From Muribaculaceae bacterium (GTDB lineage: Bacteria; Bacteroidota; Bacteroidia; Bacteroidales; Muribaculaceae): a DNA stretch of 64,000 bases. The stretch spans positions 62,001-126,000 of the forward strand of contig JAFLTQ010000003.1 of the NCBI GenBank assembly GCA_022510385.1, written 5' to 3'. Under the pieces are notes generated by a model, which worked only from the letters and a program-made list of their open reading frames with translations, did not search any database and was not told the origin of the DNA. A program made the translations under genes and the position numbers. How positions within the stretch are numbered: position 1 is the first letter of the stretch; every line of letters starts with the position of its first letter. Of the stretch, positions 35,690 through 44,683 are shown piece after piece.

Positions 35690-35750
35690 TTATATATCTT
35701 TCTAACTTTCTAACTCACTAATTCTTTAATTCTCTAACTTTCCACCTCTC

Positions 35751-36692
35751 TCAATCAAATTTCTTTCTACGGAAAACGAAATTTCTGCCCAAATATTTTT
35801 CCCTCACAATGGGATTTTCCGCAAGTTCTTCACTCGTACCCTGGAAAAGTATCTTACCTTCAAAAAGAAGATACGCCCTGTCGGTGATACTTAAAGTTTC
35901 AGGAGCATTATGGTCGGTGATAAGGATACCTATATTTTTCTCTTTCAGACGATACACCACCTCTTGAATATCTTCAACTGCAATAGGGTCTACTCCCGCA
36001 AAGGGTTCGTCAAGCATTATGAATCGGGGATTGATTGCAAGACACCTCGCTATTTCAGTTCTTCGGCGTTCCCCTCCCGATAATCTGTCGCCATAATTTT
36101 TTCTGACTTCTTGAAGACGGAATTCCGCTATCAGGCTTTCCAGTTTCTCCTTTTGATACTCTTTTGTTGTAGGAGTCATCTCGAGGACTGAACGGATATT
36201 GTCTTCAACAGTTAATTTTCTAAAAACTGAGGCTTCCTGTGCAAGATATCCGATTCCAAGTTGAGCACGTTTATAAACGGGGAAACCTGTAATATCCTGT
36301 TCATTTAAGAATATTTTTCCGGCATTGGGAGTTATTAGGCCGGTTGTCATATAAAAAGTTGTGGTTTTCCCTGCTCCGTTGGGTCCTAAAAGCCCCACAA
36401 TCTCCCCTTGTCTCACATTAATAGAGACATGGTTTGCAACCGTTCTCTTTCCGTAACGTTTTACAAGCCCTTCTGTTCTTAATATACCCTCTACCGGAAG
36501 ATTGATTTCCTCTTCTTCCTTTACCTCAAGATCACCAACTGATTCTACAGTTTCGGTCTTGATATCGAGTTCTTGCATATCAGGAACCCGGGCAGTCTCC
36601 ATTTCTTTGATTTTTCTTGCCCTCTCTTCTCCGGCTTCAAAGTCGGAGAGTTCCTTCTCAAGTTTCTTTATCCACCAATTTCCGGGCTTCAT
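35751..36692 (-). CDS. lptB: LPS export ABC transporter ATPase LptB with extended acidic N terminus
   Basis: 313 residues. The ATPase begins near residue 70 ([21 protein letters not shown]) and has intact Walker [13 protein letters not shown] loop [17 protein letters not shown], signature LSGGERRR, Walker [12 protein letters not shown] and switch His (TDHN), with the LptB-specific spacing. It drives lipopolysaccharide extraction from the inner membrane with LptFG. The first ~70 residues are extra compared with the usual ~240-residue protein: a charged helix ([20 protein letters not shown]) and a Glu-rich linker (VKEEEEINL). The start overlaps the udk stop as ATGA. Confidence 0.92.
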   Translation of the reverse strand: MKPGNWWIKKLEKELSDFEAGEERARKIKEMETARVPDMQELDIKTETVESVGDLEVKEEEEINLPVEGILRTEGLVKRYGKRTVANHVSINVRQGEIVGLLGPNGAGKTTTFYMTTGLITPNAGKIFLNEQDITGFPVYKRAQLGIGYLAQEASVFRKLTVEDNIRSVLEMTPTTKEYQKEKLESLIAEFRLQEVRKNYGDRLSGGERRRTEIARCLAINPRFIMLDEPFAGVDPIAVEDIQEVVYRLKEKNIGILITDHNAPETLSITDRAYLLFEGKILFQGTSEELAENPIVREKYLGRNFVFRRKKFD

Positions 36693-37324
36693 AATATTCT
36701 GGAGTGATTTATTCCGCTGCTAAGCAAAGAGCGAATATAGTCAGTCAGCAGCATGATCGCTACATTATTATTACCACCTTGAGGCACAATTAAATCCGCA
36801 TATCTTTTCGATGGTTCGATATAAAGCTCATGCATCGGTTTTAGGGTTTCCCGGTAACGGTCGATAACCATTTGGGGAGTCCTCCCACGTTCTATGCAGT
36901 CTCTTTCAATGACTCTGATCAGACGTTCATCGGCATCAGCATCCACAAAAACTTTAACATCCATCATATCCCGAAGTTGTTTGTCGGTCAAAACAAGGAT
37001 ACCCTCTACTACAACAACATCACGCGGAGGCAAAACCACAGTCTCCTTTAACCGGGAACATGTTATAAAATCGTAACAGGGGCGATTTACATGCTTCCCA
37101 TGTTTGAGCTCATCCAAATGCTTACATAAAAGAGGCCATTCGATGGATGCCGGCTCGTCATAATTCATTTTCAGACGCACTTCAAGTGGAATATGGGCAT
37201 TGTCATTATAGTAACTGTCTTGAGGAATAACAGTCACTTCCCCTTTTGGCAAAGATTCGATAATCTTTCTTACAACCGTCGTTTTGCCGGAACCGGTGCC
37301 ACCTGCTATACCAATTATAAGCAT
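36689..37324 (-). CDS. udk: Uridine/cytidine kinase
   Basis: 211 residues from ATG 37324 ([18 protein letters not shown]); an upstream in-frame ATG at 37351 would place a -7 promoter element inside the gene. It phosphorylates uridine and cytidine to UMP and CMP. The P-loop GGTGSGKTT, the DSYYND segment, [10 protein letters not shown] and the EGILVL Walker B-like strand are typical. Its stop overlaps the lptB start, so the two share an mRNA. Confidence 0.94.
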   Translation of the reverse strand: MLIIGIAGGTGSGKTTVVRKIIESLPKGEVTVIPQDSYYNDNAHIPLEVRLKMNYDEPASIEWPLLCKHLDELKHGKHVNRPCYDFITCSRLKETVVLPPRDVVVVEGILVLTDKQLRDMMDVKVFVDADADERLIRVIERDCIERGRTPQMVIDRYRETLKPMHELYIEPSKRYADLIVPQGGNNNVAIMLLTDYIRSLLSSGINHSRIL

Positions 37325-37339
37325 ATCATTTATTTTGAG

Positions 37340-37347
37340 CAAATTTA
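37340..37347 (-). promoter_or_regulatory. Putative -7 element (TAAATTTG) of udk-lptB
   Basis: TAAATTTG on the minus strand, 15 bp before the udk ATG at 37324, supports that start codon. Confidence 0.5.
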
Positions 37348-37360
37348 GCAATTTTTTTAT

Positions 37361-37368
37361 TAACTTTG
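37361..37368 (+). promoter_or_regulatory. Putative -7 element (TAACTTTG) of mlaE-mlaF, followed by a leader hairpin
   Basis: TAACTTTG on the plus strand lies 40 bp before the mlaE ATG. The leader then contains a short inverted repeat GGGAAT...ATTCCC (37383-37399) ending 9 bp before the start codon, which could influence translation. Confidence 0.5.
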
Positions 37369-37408
37369 CCTTATTAATAGAAGGGAATTTAATATTCCCG
37401 CTAATAGT

Positions 37409-38155
37409 ATGTTGATAAGTTCTATTGCTTCGTTCGGGAAATATTGGATTTTCATTTCCCAGGTGTTCAGAGCTCCCGACAAATGGAAGGAGTTTTTTAA
37501 ACGTCTGGTTTTTGAAATCAACAAACTTGGAGTTGATTCAATCCCGTTGGTAATTATTATATCTCTTTTTATAGGAGCTGTAATAACGATCCAGATGACC
37601 ATAAACATAGTTTCGCCATTAATACCCTCCTATTCTACGGGATTGGCCACCAGGGAGATTCTGTTGCTTGAATTTTCATCCACGATGATGTGTCTTATAC
37701 TTGCCGGCAAAGTAGGCAGCAATATAGCTTCAGAAATCGGCACAATGCGTGTCACCGAACAAATCGATGCCATGGATATCATGGGGTTGAATTCAGCTAA
37801 CTTCATTGTGATGCCAAAGATTGTGGGGTTTGTGCTTTTTGTGCCGGTGCTCTGTATACTCTCAATGTTTGTAGGACTTGTGGGTGGATGGATTATTGCA
37901 GAATTCACCACGATGATCTCTGTTGAAGACTACGTATTCGGCATCCAAAGTTTCTTCAATGAATGGTATGTCTGGTATGGCATTATCAAAACACTCTTCT
38001 TCGCTTTTATTATCGCGAGCGTTTCTTCTTATTATGGTTATTTTGTGAAGGGAGGAGCTTTAGAAGTGGGTCAAGCAAGCACAAAGGCAGTTGTGTCAAG
38101 CTCAATCCTTATCCTTTTCTTTGATGTCGTGCTAACAAAATTGTTGCTCCAATGA
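37409..38155 (+). CDS. mlaE: MlaE-family ABC transporter permease
   Basis: 248 residues with five to six hydrophobic helices. The conserved core of the family is visible: FIGAVITIQM, the EFSSTMMCLILAGKVGSNIASEIGTM segment with the coupling motif AGKVG, and SVSSYYGYFVKGGALEVG near the C terminus. It is the inner-membrane permease of the Mla-type lipid transport system. Its stop overlaps the mlaF start (ATGA). The substrate-binding MCE protein MlaD is not next to it in this window. Confidence 0.9.
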   Translation: MLISSIASFGKYWIFISQVFRAPDKWKEFFKRLVFEINKLGVDSIPLVIIISLFIGAVITIQMTINIVSPLIPSYSTGLATREILLLEFSSTMMCLILAGKVGSNIASEIGTMRVTEQIDAMDIMGLNSANFIVMPKIVGFVLFVPVLCILSMFVGLVGGWIIAEFTTMISVEDYVFGIQSFFNEWYVWYGIIKTLFFAFIIASVSSYYGYFVKGGALEVGQASTKAVVSSSILILFFDVVLTKLLLQ

Positions 38156-38937
38156 TCGAGGCAAAGAATATATCCAAATGGTTTGACGGCCAAAGAATCT
38201 TATACGATATCTCGGCAACATTCGACACCGGCAAGACTAATCTCATAATAGGGCAAAGCGGTTCCGGCAAAACCGTTTTTATGAAATGCCTGATAGGCTT
38301 ATTGACGCCGGAAGAGGGCTCTATACTTTATGACGGGCGACGCTTCCGCTCTATGAGTGATCAAGAAAAAAGAAAACTCAGAATGGAGATCGGGGTGCTT
38401 TTCCAAGGCTCCGCACTTTTTGATAATGAGACAGTATTGGGCAACGTGATGTTTCCCTTAAAGATGTTTAGCAACCTTTCACACGAAGAACAGCTTGAGA
38501 GAGCGCAATTCTGTATTCAAAGGGTGGGTCTTAATAATGCAGACAATAAATATCCTTCAGAAATTTCAGGAGGTATGCAAAAACGTGTGGCTATCGCTCG
38601 CGCTATTGCTTTGAATCCGAAATATCTGTTTTGTGATGAGCCAAACTCCGGACTTGACCCTAAAACCTCAATCCTTATTGATGAGTTGCTTAGTGATATT
38701 ACTCATGAATATAATATCACAACGATTATAAATACTCACGATATGAACTCCGTCTTGGGAATCGGGGAGAAAATTATTTTTATCAATAAGGGACATTGCG
38801 ATTGGATAGGAAACGACAAGACAATCTTCAGGAGCACAAGCCAATCGCTCAATGATTTCGTTTTCGCATCTCAACTTTTCCAAGAAGTGAAAAAATTTCT
38901 TGAAAGAGAGTATGAAGCGCAAGAGGGTGAAAAGTAA
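38152..38937 (+). CDS. mlaF: MlaF-family ABC transporter ATPase
   Basis: 261 residues. Walker A IGQSGSGKTV, signature ISGGMQKRVAIARAI (the Met-Gln form typical of MlaF), Walker B LFCDEPNSGLDP and switch His (NTHDMNS) are complete. It powers phospholipid transport across the envelope with MlaE. The gene ends 8 bp before the convergent ung gene, so the two-gene unit has no room for mlaD here. Confidence 0.92.
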   Translation: MIEAKNISKWFDGQRILYDISATFDTGKTNLIIGQSGSGKTVFMKCLIGLLTPEEGSILYDGRRFRSMSDQEKRKLRMEIGVLFQGSALFDNETVLGNVMFPLKMFSNLSHEEQLERAQFCIQRVGLNNADNKYPSEISGGMQKRVAIARAIALNPKYLFCDEPNSGLDPKTSILIDELLSDITHEYNITTIINTHDMNSVLGIGEKIIFINKGHCDWIGNDKTIFRSTSQSLNDFVFASQLFQEVKKFLEREYEAQEGEK

Positions 38938-38945
38938 AGATTTTC

Positions 38946-39611
38946 CTACCAGTTAATGGGAGTCTTTCCGTTTTTGATCAGATATTCGTTGGCACGTGTG
39001 AAATGATGATTCCCGAAGAATCCTCTGCTTGCCGAGAGAGGTGAAGGATGTGGTGATGTCAACACAAGATGTTTCGTCCTGTCGATTTTCTCACCCTTTT
39101 TGATTGCGTGAGAACCCCATAATATGAACACAAGGTTTTCCTTCTCTTTATTTAGTTTTTCCACAACGGCATCTGTGAAAATTTCCCATCCAATTCCGGA
39201 ATGGGAAGCCGGCTGACCCTCCCTCACTGTCAATGATGAATTGAGCAACAATACTCCCTGACGAGCCCATCTTGTCAAATCTCCATCTTGAGGCATAGGA
39301 TTTCCGGTGTCATCATGCACCTCCTTGAAAATATTAATTAATGAGGGTGGAATCCGAATTCCGGGTGACACTGAAAAACATAATCCGTTAGCTTGTCCGG
39401 GGCCATGATAAGGATCCTGACCGATTATCACAACCTTTGTGTCAATGAAAGAGCAATTATCAAAAGCAGCAAATATTTTTTTGCCGGGAGGATAGACATG
39501 AAATGAGGGATTCTTATATTCATCCCTCACTTTTTCTGTCAATACTTTGAAATACTCCTTATCGAATTCATTCTCCAAGGCTTTTTTCCAACTCTCTTCA
39601 ATCTTAACCAT
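38946..39611 (-). CDS. ung: Uracil-DNA glycosylase
   Basis: 221 residues. It removes uracil from DNA. The catalytic GQDPYHG (D66) and the C-terminal HPSPLSASRGF loop, with the uracil-pocket Phe and Asn segments (GLCFSV, LLLNSSLTV), are intact. The length fits family 1 enzymes. Its start lies one base after the ffh stop, and it reads in the ffh-panD-panC direction. Confidence 0.96.
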   Translation of the reverse strand: MVKIEESWKKALENEFDKEYFKVLTEKVRDEYKNPSFHVYPPGKKIFAAFDNCSFIDTKVVIIGQDPYHGPGQANGLCFSVSPGIRIPPSLINIFKEVHDDTGNPMPQDGDLTRWARQGVLLLNSSLTVREGQPASHSGIGWEIFTDAVVEKLNKEKENLVFILWGSHAIKKGEKIDRTKHLVLTSPHPSPLSASRGFFGNHHFTRANEYLIKNGKTPINW

Positions 39612-39612
39612 T

Positions 39613-40971
39613 TTATCTTCTAAAACCCTTTCCCATGGCTGCTTGAGCCTGTTTTAACTGACCCATCATTTTCATCGGGTTTTTCATATTTGTCGCAGCG
39701 CGCATCATCTTGCGGGTATCCTCAAATTGTTTTAGGAATCTGTTGACAGCTTGAAGAGTATTTCCCGACCCCTTTGCAATTCTTTGTCGGCGGCTCTGAT
39801 TGATCACTTCCGGATTCTTACGCTCATAAGGAGTCATCGAATTTATCATCGCCTCAATTGAATTGAATGCTGAATCATCAATATCTATATCTTTTATAGC
39901 CTTCCCGACTCCCGGTATCATCGACGCAAGATCCTTCAGATTACCCATTTTCTTTATTTGATGGATCTGATTCAAGAAATCATCGAAGTCAAATTTGTTT
40001 TTCTTGATTTTCTGTTGAAGACGTTCAGCTTCTTTTTGGTCGTAAATTTCCTGAGCACGCTTTGCCAGCTCTACGATATCACCCATTCCAAGGATACGGC
40101 TTGCCATACCCTCCGGATTGAATTCCTGAATATCTTCAAGCTTTTCACCTGTGCCGACAAATTTTATTGGTTTTTCAACCACTGAACGAATTGAGAGAGC
40201 AGCTCCGCCTCTTGTATCACCATCAAGCTTGGTGAGAACCACGCCATTGAAATCCAGGCGTTGATTAAATTCCTTGGCTGTGTTCACAGCATCCTGTCCT
40301 GTCATTGAATCAACTACAAACAGGATTTCCTGAGGTTTCACCGCCTTCTTGATAGCTTCAATTTCATCCATCATCTCTTCGTCGACTGCAAGACGCCCGG
40401 CAGTGTCGATTATAACGACATCATATTGCTTGCGTTTTGCTTCGGCGATCGCATTTTGAGCTATCTCAACAGGATTTTTATTCTCCTCCTCAGTGTAAAC
40501 AGGGACATCGATTGATTGGCCAAGCACTCTCAATTGTTCTATTGCCGCAGGTCTATAAACGTCGGCTGCCACAAGAAGAGGCCGCTTCCCTTTTGTTGTT
40601 TTAAGTTTCTTTGCCAGTTTTCCTGAAAATGTAGTTTTTCCGCTACCTTGCAGACCGGACATTAGAATAACAACAGGATTACCATTAAGCTGCAACGGGG
40701 CTTCCTGTCCTCCCATCAAAGAGGTAAGTTCCTCATGCACAATCTTAACCATCTGCTCTTTTGGCCGCAACGATGTCAGGACATTCTGTCCTAATGCCTT
40801 TTTCTTTACAGCATCGGTAAAATCCTTTGCCACTCTATAGCTGACGTCGGCATCAAGCAAAGCACGCCTGACGTCTTTCATTGTTTCTGCTATATTTATT
40901 TCAGTGATCCTTCCCTCTCCTTTTAAGATTTTAAAGGATCTTTCAAGTCTTTCTGATAAATTATTAAACAT
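39613..40971 (-). CDS. ffh: Signal recognition particle protein (SRP54)
   Basis: 452 residues. The N domain, the GTPase domain (G1 GLQGSGKTT, DTAGRLAVDEEMM, TKLDGDTRGG) and the Met-rich M domain (from about 330; MMRAATNMKNPMKMMGQLKQ) are in order. It binds signal sequences and 4.5S RNA and targets membrane proteins with FtsY. The RNA gene itself was not seen in the window. It follows panD by 10 bp. Confidence 0.97.
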   Translation of the reverse strand: MFNNLSERLERSFKILKGEGRITEINIAETMKDVRRALLDADVSYRVAKDFTDAVKKKALGQNVLTSLRPKEQMVKIVHEELTSLMGGQEAPLQLNGNPVVILMSGLQGSGKTTFSGKLAKKLKTTKGKRPLLVAADVYRPAAIEQLRVLGQSIDVPVYTEEENKNPVEIAQNAIAEAKRKQYDVVIIDTAGRLAVDEEMMDEIEAIKKAVKPQEILFVVDSMTGQDAVNTAKEFNQRLDFNGVVLTKLDGDTRGGAALSIRSVVEKPIKFVGTGEKLEDIQEFNPEGMASRILGMGDIVELAKRAQEIYDQKEAERLQQKIKKNKFDFDDFLNQIHQIKKMGNLKDLASMIPGVGKAIKDIDIDDSAFNSIEAMINSMTPYERKNPEVINQSRRQRIAKGSGNTLQAVNRFLKQFEDTRKMMRAATNMKNPMKMMGQLKQAQAAMGKGFRR

Positions 40972-40981
40972 TTTTTCTCTC

Positions 40982-41329
40982 TTAAATACGATTAGTTGCT
41001 GAATCAGGGAAAATAACGGTTGGCTTAAATTCCTTAGCCTCTTCCGGAGTCATTTGAGCGTACGCTATAATTATAATTATATCTCCGGGTTGCACTTTTC
41101 TGGCAGCTGCCCCATTAAGGCAAACCACCCCACTCCCCTCTTCTCCGGCTATAACATAAGTATCAAATCTTTCGCCATTGTTATTGTTGACAATATAAAC
41201 TCTTTCACCTTCAAAAATATTTGCTGCCTTCAAGAGCTCTCTGTCAATAGTGATACTCCCGACATAATTTAAATTCGCCTCTGTCACACTGACACGGTGA
41301 ATTTTGGATTTCATCATTTCGATAAGCAT
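40982..41329 (-). CDS. panD: Aspartate 1-decarboxylase
   Basis: 115 residues. It makes beta-alanine for pantothenate. The proenzyme cleaves itself between G24 and S25 in NYVGSITID to form the pyruvoyl cofactor; both residues are present. The [13 protein letters not shown] segment is also conserved. It lies 18 bp after panC and forms a beta-alanine/pantothenate pair with it. Confidence 0.96.
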   Translation of the reverse strand: MLIEMMKSKIHRVSVTEANLNYVGSITIDRELLKAANIFEGERVYIVNNNNGERFDTYVIAGEEGSGVVCLNGAAARKVQPGDIIIIIAYAQMTPEEAKEFKPTVIFPDSATNRI

Positions 41330-41347
41330 GATAGAATCTTTTCTATA

Positions 41348-42205
41348 TCAATATGGAAGCCTATAAGAAATGTTGTCGATTAGTCTGACATCCCCGAGAT
41401 AAACAGTGATACATCCCACAATCCAGTCGGATTCATCCCACTCCTCTACCGGAGCAAGCGTTCTGGCATCCACTATTTGAAAATATTCCACTCTCATTCC
41501 GGGAACAGCATCAAGATGTTCTACTACTGTGTCATGGGTTGCCTGAACAGAGTGGTCCTTACTGTATTCCACACTATATTTGAGCGTTTGATATATCTCG
41601 GGAGCCTTTTCTCTTTGCTCTTTTGAAAGTCGGGAGTTGCGGCTTGAAAGGGCTAATCCATCGCTTGCTCGTTTTATGGGACATGCTACTATGTCTACTT
41701 TAAGGCCTTCGCTCTCCACCAAATTTCTTACCACTGCAACCTGTTGGAAATCCTTCTCTCCGAAATAAGCACGGTGAGGATCAACCAGGCGGAATAAAAT
41801 ATCCAAGACTCTGGCTACTCCTTGAAAATGACCGGGGCGATAAAGACCTTCCATTACCTCTGCAGCCTTTCCAAGCTTATATTCTTTCTGATTTTGATTC
41901 CCTTCAGGATACATCTCTCTTGCATCAGGAGCAAAAACGGCATCCACTCCGGCTGCAGCCAAAAGTTTAAAATCCTCTTCTTCGGTTCTGGGATATTTTT
42001 CAAAATCATCCTTATTATTGAATTGAATAGGATTTACAAAAACACTGACGACTGTTACCATATTTTCACTAACAGCCTGTTTAACTAATGACATGTGGCC
42101 TTCATGCAAGGCTCCCATGGTTGGCACAAACCCAACAGATGCATTTCTTTCTCTCAGACCAACACGATATTCGGTCATGTCATAGAGAGTTCTTATAATT
42201 TTCAT
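41348..42205 (-). CDS. panC: Pantothenate synthetase
   Basis: 285 residues. It joins pantoate and beta-alanine with ATP. The HIGH-like nucleotide motif PTMGALHEGHMSLV, FVNPIQF, the YFGEKDFQQ segment and the KMSKS-like SSRNSRLS are visible. It is upstream of panD, consistent with a panC-panD-ffh-ung order of transcription. A TAATTTTG element lies 71 bp upstream. Confidence 0.96.
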   Translation of the reverse strand: MKIIRTLYDMTEYRVGLRERNASVGFVPTMGALHEGHMSLVKQAVSENMVTVVSVFVNPIQFNNKDDFEKYPRTEEEDFKLLAAAGVDAVFAPDAREMYPEGNQNQKEYKLGKAAEVMEGLYRPGHFQGVARVLDILFRLVDPHRAYFGEKDFQQVAVVRNLVESEGLKVDIVACPIKRASDGLALSSRNSRLSKEQREKAPEIYQTLKYSVEYSKDHSVQATHDTVVEHLDAVPGMRVEYFQIVDARTLAPVEEWDESDWIVGCITVYLGDVRLIDNISYRLPY

Positions 42206-42275
42206 TGTTTAGTTTTTTTAACAAACTTCCCCTTATCGGGAGTCGCTTTCTTTAATTTAGGCTCTAAATTAATTG

Positions 42276-42283
42276 CAAAATTA
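42276..42283 (-). promoter_or_regulatory. Putative -7 element (TAATTTTG) of panC
   Basis: TAATTTTG on the minus strand, 71 bp before the panC start codon, giving a leader of about 64 nt. Confidence 0.45.
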
Positions 42284-42324
42284 CTCATTTCTTCAGAATA
42301 ATCCTATCTATGCAAAAAAATCAT

Positions 42325-42332
42325 TAACTTTG
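42325..42332 (+). promoter_or_regulatory. Putative -7 element (TAACTTTG) of the GT5-like / DUF4270 / CapA unit
   Basis: TAACTTTG on the plus strand, 70 bp before the start at 42402. It is divergent from the panC promoter about 42 bp away. Confidence 0.45.
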
Positions 42333-42401
42333 CATATTGATTTCCAATAGAAAAAGTTTTTTTATTAAATTAATTTATAGTTAGGGAATCAACGATCAGA
42401 A

Positions 42402-43208
42402 ATGGCAAAAGAGCGAATATTATTTATCAACCAGGAGATAACTCCCTATTTGTCAGCCACTCCGGTGTCTGCTTTGGGAAGATTTCTTCCGGTCAGCATG
42501 CAAGAAAAAGGGTTTGAGGTTAGAACCTTTATGCCCAGGTTCGGTAATGTCAATGAAAGACGCAACCAGCTGCATGAAGTCATCAGACTATCGGGAATAA
42601 ATATAAATATTGATGATAACGACCATCCGTTGGTGATAAAAGTTGCTTCACTTCAACCCTCCCGGATTCAGGTCTATTTCATCGACAATGATGATTATTT
42701 CCAAAAGCTCGAGACAGATACCGACCCTTCGGGCGCTAACCGGGAAGATAATGACGAAAGAGCTATTTTCTTTTCGAGAGGCACGATGGAGACGGCTAAA
42801 AAATTGAGATGGGATCCAAAAGTGATTCATTGTTCCGGATGGATTTGCTCACTCCTGCCTCTTTACATCAAGAAGCTCTATAATGACGACCCCTCTTTTA
42901 AAAACAGCAAGATAGTTTATTCGATTCAGCCCGTAAAAGGGATGGCGCCAATTGATCCTAATATTTTCACAAAGCTGAAAGCTGAAGGCATACAACCTAA
43001 AGATCTGAAAAAATATTCATCTGAGACGTTGGATGTCAATTTGCTCCATAAGATAGGGGTGGACTTCTCTAATGGTGTCATTATAAATGACCCGGAGATC
43101 AACCCCTCGTTGTTGGAATACATTAAGGAAAGCGGAAAGCCATATCTAATGGCGCAAGAAATGGAATTAGACGCACAGAAATACTTAGATTTCTATAATT
43201 CACTTTAA
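42402..43208 (+). CDS. Glycogen/starch synthase-like protein, N-terminal GT5 half only
   Basis: 268 residues. It resembles the N-terminal Rossmann domain of GT5 glycogen synthases (ILFINQEITPYLSATPVSALGRFLPVSMQEKGFEVRTFMPRFG ... HCSGWICSLLPLYIKKLY), but the usual KxGGL ADP-glucose loop reads here as TPVSALG, and the entire C-terminal nucleotide-sugar domain is missing. A complete glycogen synthase is about 450-550 residues. Similar short proteins beside panC are known to me from other Bacteroidales, so it looks like a lineage gene and not a fresh truncation. Catalysis is unlikely. It lies 1 bp before the DUF4270 gene. Confidence 0.72.
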   Translation: MAKERILFINQEITPYLSATPVSALGRFLPVSMQEKGFEVRTFMPRFGNVNERRNQLHEVIRLSGININIDDNDHPLVIKVASLQPSRIQVYFIDNDDYFQKLETDTDPSGANREDNDERAIFFSRGTMETAKKLRWDPKVIHCSGWICSLLPLYIKKLYNDDPSFKNSKIVYSIQPVKGMAPIDPNIFTKLKAEGIQPKDLKKYSSETLDVNLLHKIGVDFSNGVIINDPEINPSLLEYIKESGKPYLMAQEMELDAQKYLDFYNSL

Positions 43209-43209
43209 G

Positions 43210-44634
43210 ATGAGTTTGAAAAAAATTTTAGGCAGCATAACTCTGGTTTTAATCTTAATTTCAATTGTAGCCTGCGAAGATGAGACCTCAACTATAGGAA
43301 GCGTCATCTCCAGAGGTGAAGTTGAAATAACAATTGACACATTGGATTTCAACCTTTACGGGAAAGCAAGACGCATAGAAAGTTTTGACTCAAAAACCGG
43401 GAATCTAATGATAGGAAATATTCAAGTAGAAAATTATGGTAACTTGAATTGCTCTTTTGTGACCAGATTAATGTGTTCGGCTAATCTTGCAGTAGACGAC
43501 TCTTTGTTTTATGCCAACAGAGTTGATTCATGCAAATTGATTATGGGTGCCCAACGTAGAGAAATTGTGGGAGATTCGCTCGCTCCTCAAGCACTCACAG
43601 TCTATAAACTCGATCGCCAACTTCCGTCAGATATTTCCAATACCTTTGACCCTTCCGGCTACTTCAACCCTTCGGCACCATTTGCAACAAAAAGTTACAC
43701 TATCTCTGAAATAGCAAAATCAGACTCCGCTTTCTATAAAAACTCTTATGTAGAGCTCACGGTGGATCTTCCCAAAGCATTTGGAGAAGAAATATTTGAA
43801 GCTTATAAGACAAAGCCCGAAATGTTTCAATGGCCACAGACTATGGCCAAAGAATTTTTGCCGGGTCTATATGTAAAGCCAACATTTGGCAACGGATGTG
43901 TGGCCAATATCACTACAGTCTATGTAGGAGTCTTTTATCATAGTCTTGAAGATCGAAAGGTAATATCTGATAAAGACACGGTAGTGAAGCAGACCCCTGT
44001 GACTCACTTGGCAGTCCCGTTTACAGTGTCGCCCGAAGTTTTAAGCAGTAACAATATTTCTTATTCTCCGGCTCAAAATATCATCGACAAAAACATGAAA
44101 GATGACGGTCAGTTTGTTATTACCACTCCGGGGGGATATATTGGTGAATTTTTATTCCCGGCAGAAACTCTGATAGAAAGGTATAAAGAGAAAAATGTGC
44201 ATCTTTCCACTGTCAATGATTTGATTCTCTATCTTCCGGCCGAAGAGTTTGATCCGGATTCAGGCATCGGGGTTGCCCAGAATGTGCTAATGGTGAAGAG
44301 CAGTGAATATGAAAGTTTCTTCCAAGAAAACAAGATTCCCGATTCTCTTACTGCTTTCACCGGTGTTTATGATGCCGCTAATAAGAGGTATTATTTCAAC
44401 TCGTTAAGAAATTATTTCTTAGACCTTCTCACCAAAGATTCTATTAGTGAAGAAGATGTTTCTTTTGTATTGGTGCCTGTTGAGATTGAAACTGAAACAG
44501 TCAACAGTTATTATGGAGAAGGCACTACTTATGTAACCAAGTGTGTGCCTTATGCTTCCAAACCAACTATGACACTCTTGAAAACTGACCAGGCCATAAT
44601 CACCTTCTCTTTCTCAACACAAATAATAGATTAA
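43210..44634 (+). CDS. DUF4270 lipoprotein
   Basis: 474 residues. A lipoprotein signal (MSLKKILGSITLVLILISIVAC, Cys 22) precedes the DUF4270 domain (from about GEVEITIDTLDFNLYGKARRIESF to the C terminus). The family is widespread in Bacteroidetes with unknown function; its beta-rich composition suggests an extracellular or periplasmic fold. It starts 1 bp after the GT5-like gene and is 49 bp from the CapA-like gene, so a transcriptional unit is likely. Confidence 0.85.
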   Translation: MSLKKILGSITLVLILISIVACEDETSTIGSVISRGEVEITIDTLDFNLYGKARRIESFDSKTGNLMIGNIQVENYGNLNCSFVTRLMCSANLAVDDSLFYANRVDSCKLIMGAQRREIVGDSLAPQALTVYKLDRQLPSDISNTFDPSGYFNPSAPFATKSYTISEIAKSDSAFYKNSYVELTVDLPKAFGEEIFEAYKTKPEMFQWPQTMAKEFLPGLYVKPTFGNGCVANITTVYVGVFYHSLEDRKVISDKDTVVKQTPVTHLAVPFTVSPEVLSSNNISYSPAQNIIDKNMKDDGQFVITTPGGYIGEFLFPAETLIERYKEKNVHLSTVNDLILYLPAEEFDPDSGIGVAQNVLMVKSSEYESFFQENKIPDSLTAFTGVYDAANKRYYFNSLRNYFLDLLTKDSISEEDVSFVLVPVEIETETVNSYYGEGTTYVTKCVPYASKPTMTLLKTDQAIITFSFSTQIID

Positions 44635-44683
44635 GAACAAAGGAGATAACTGATCCCGGTAAAAGTGGAAGTTTGAAAATAGT

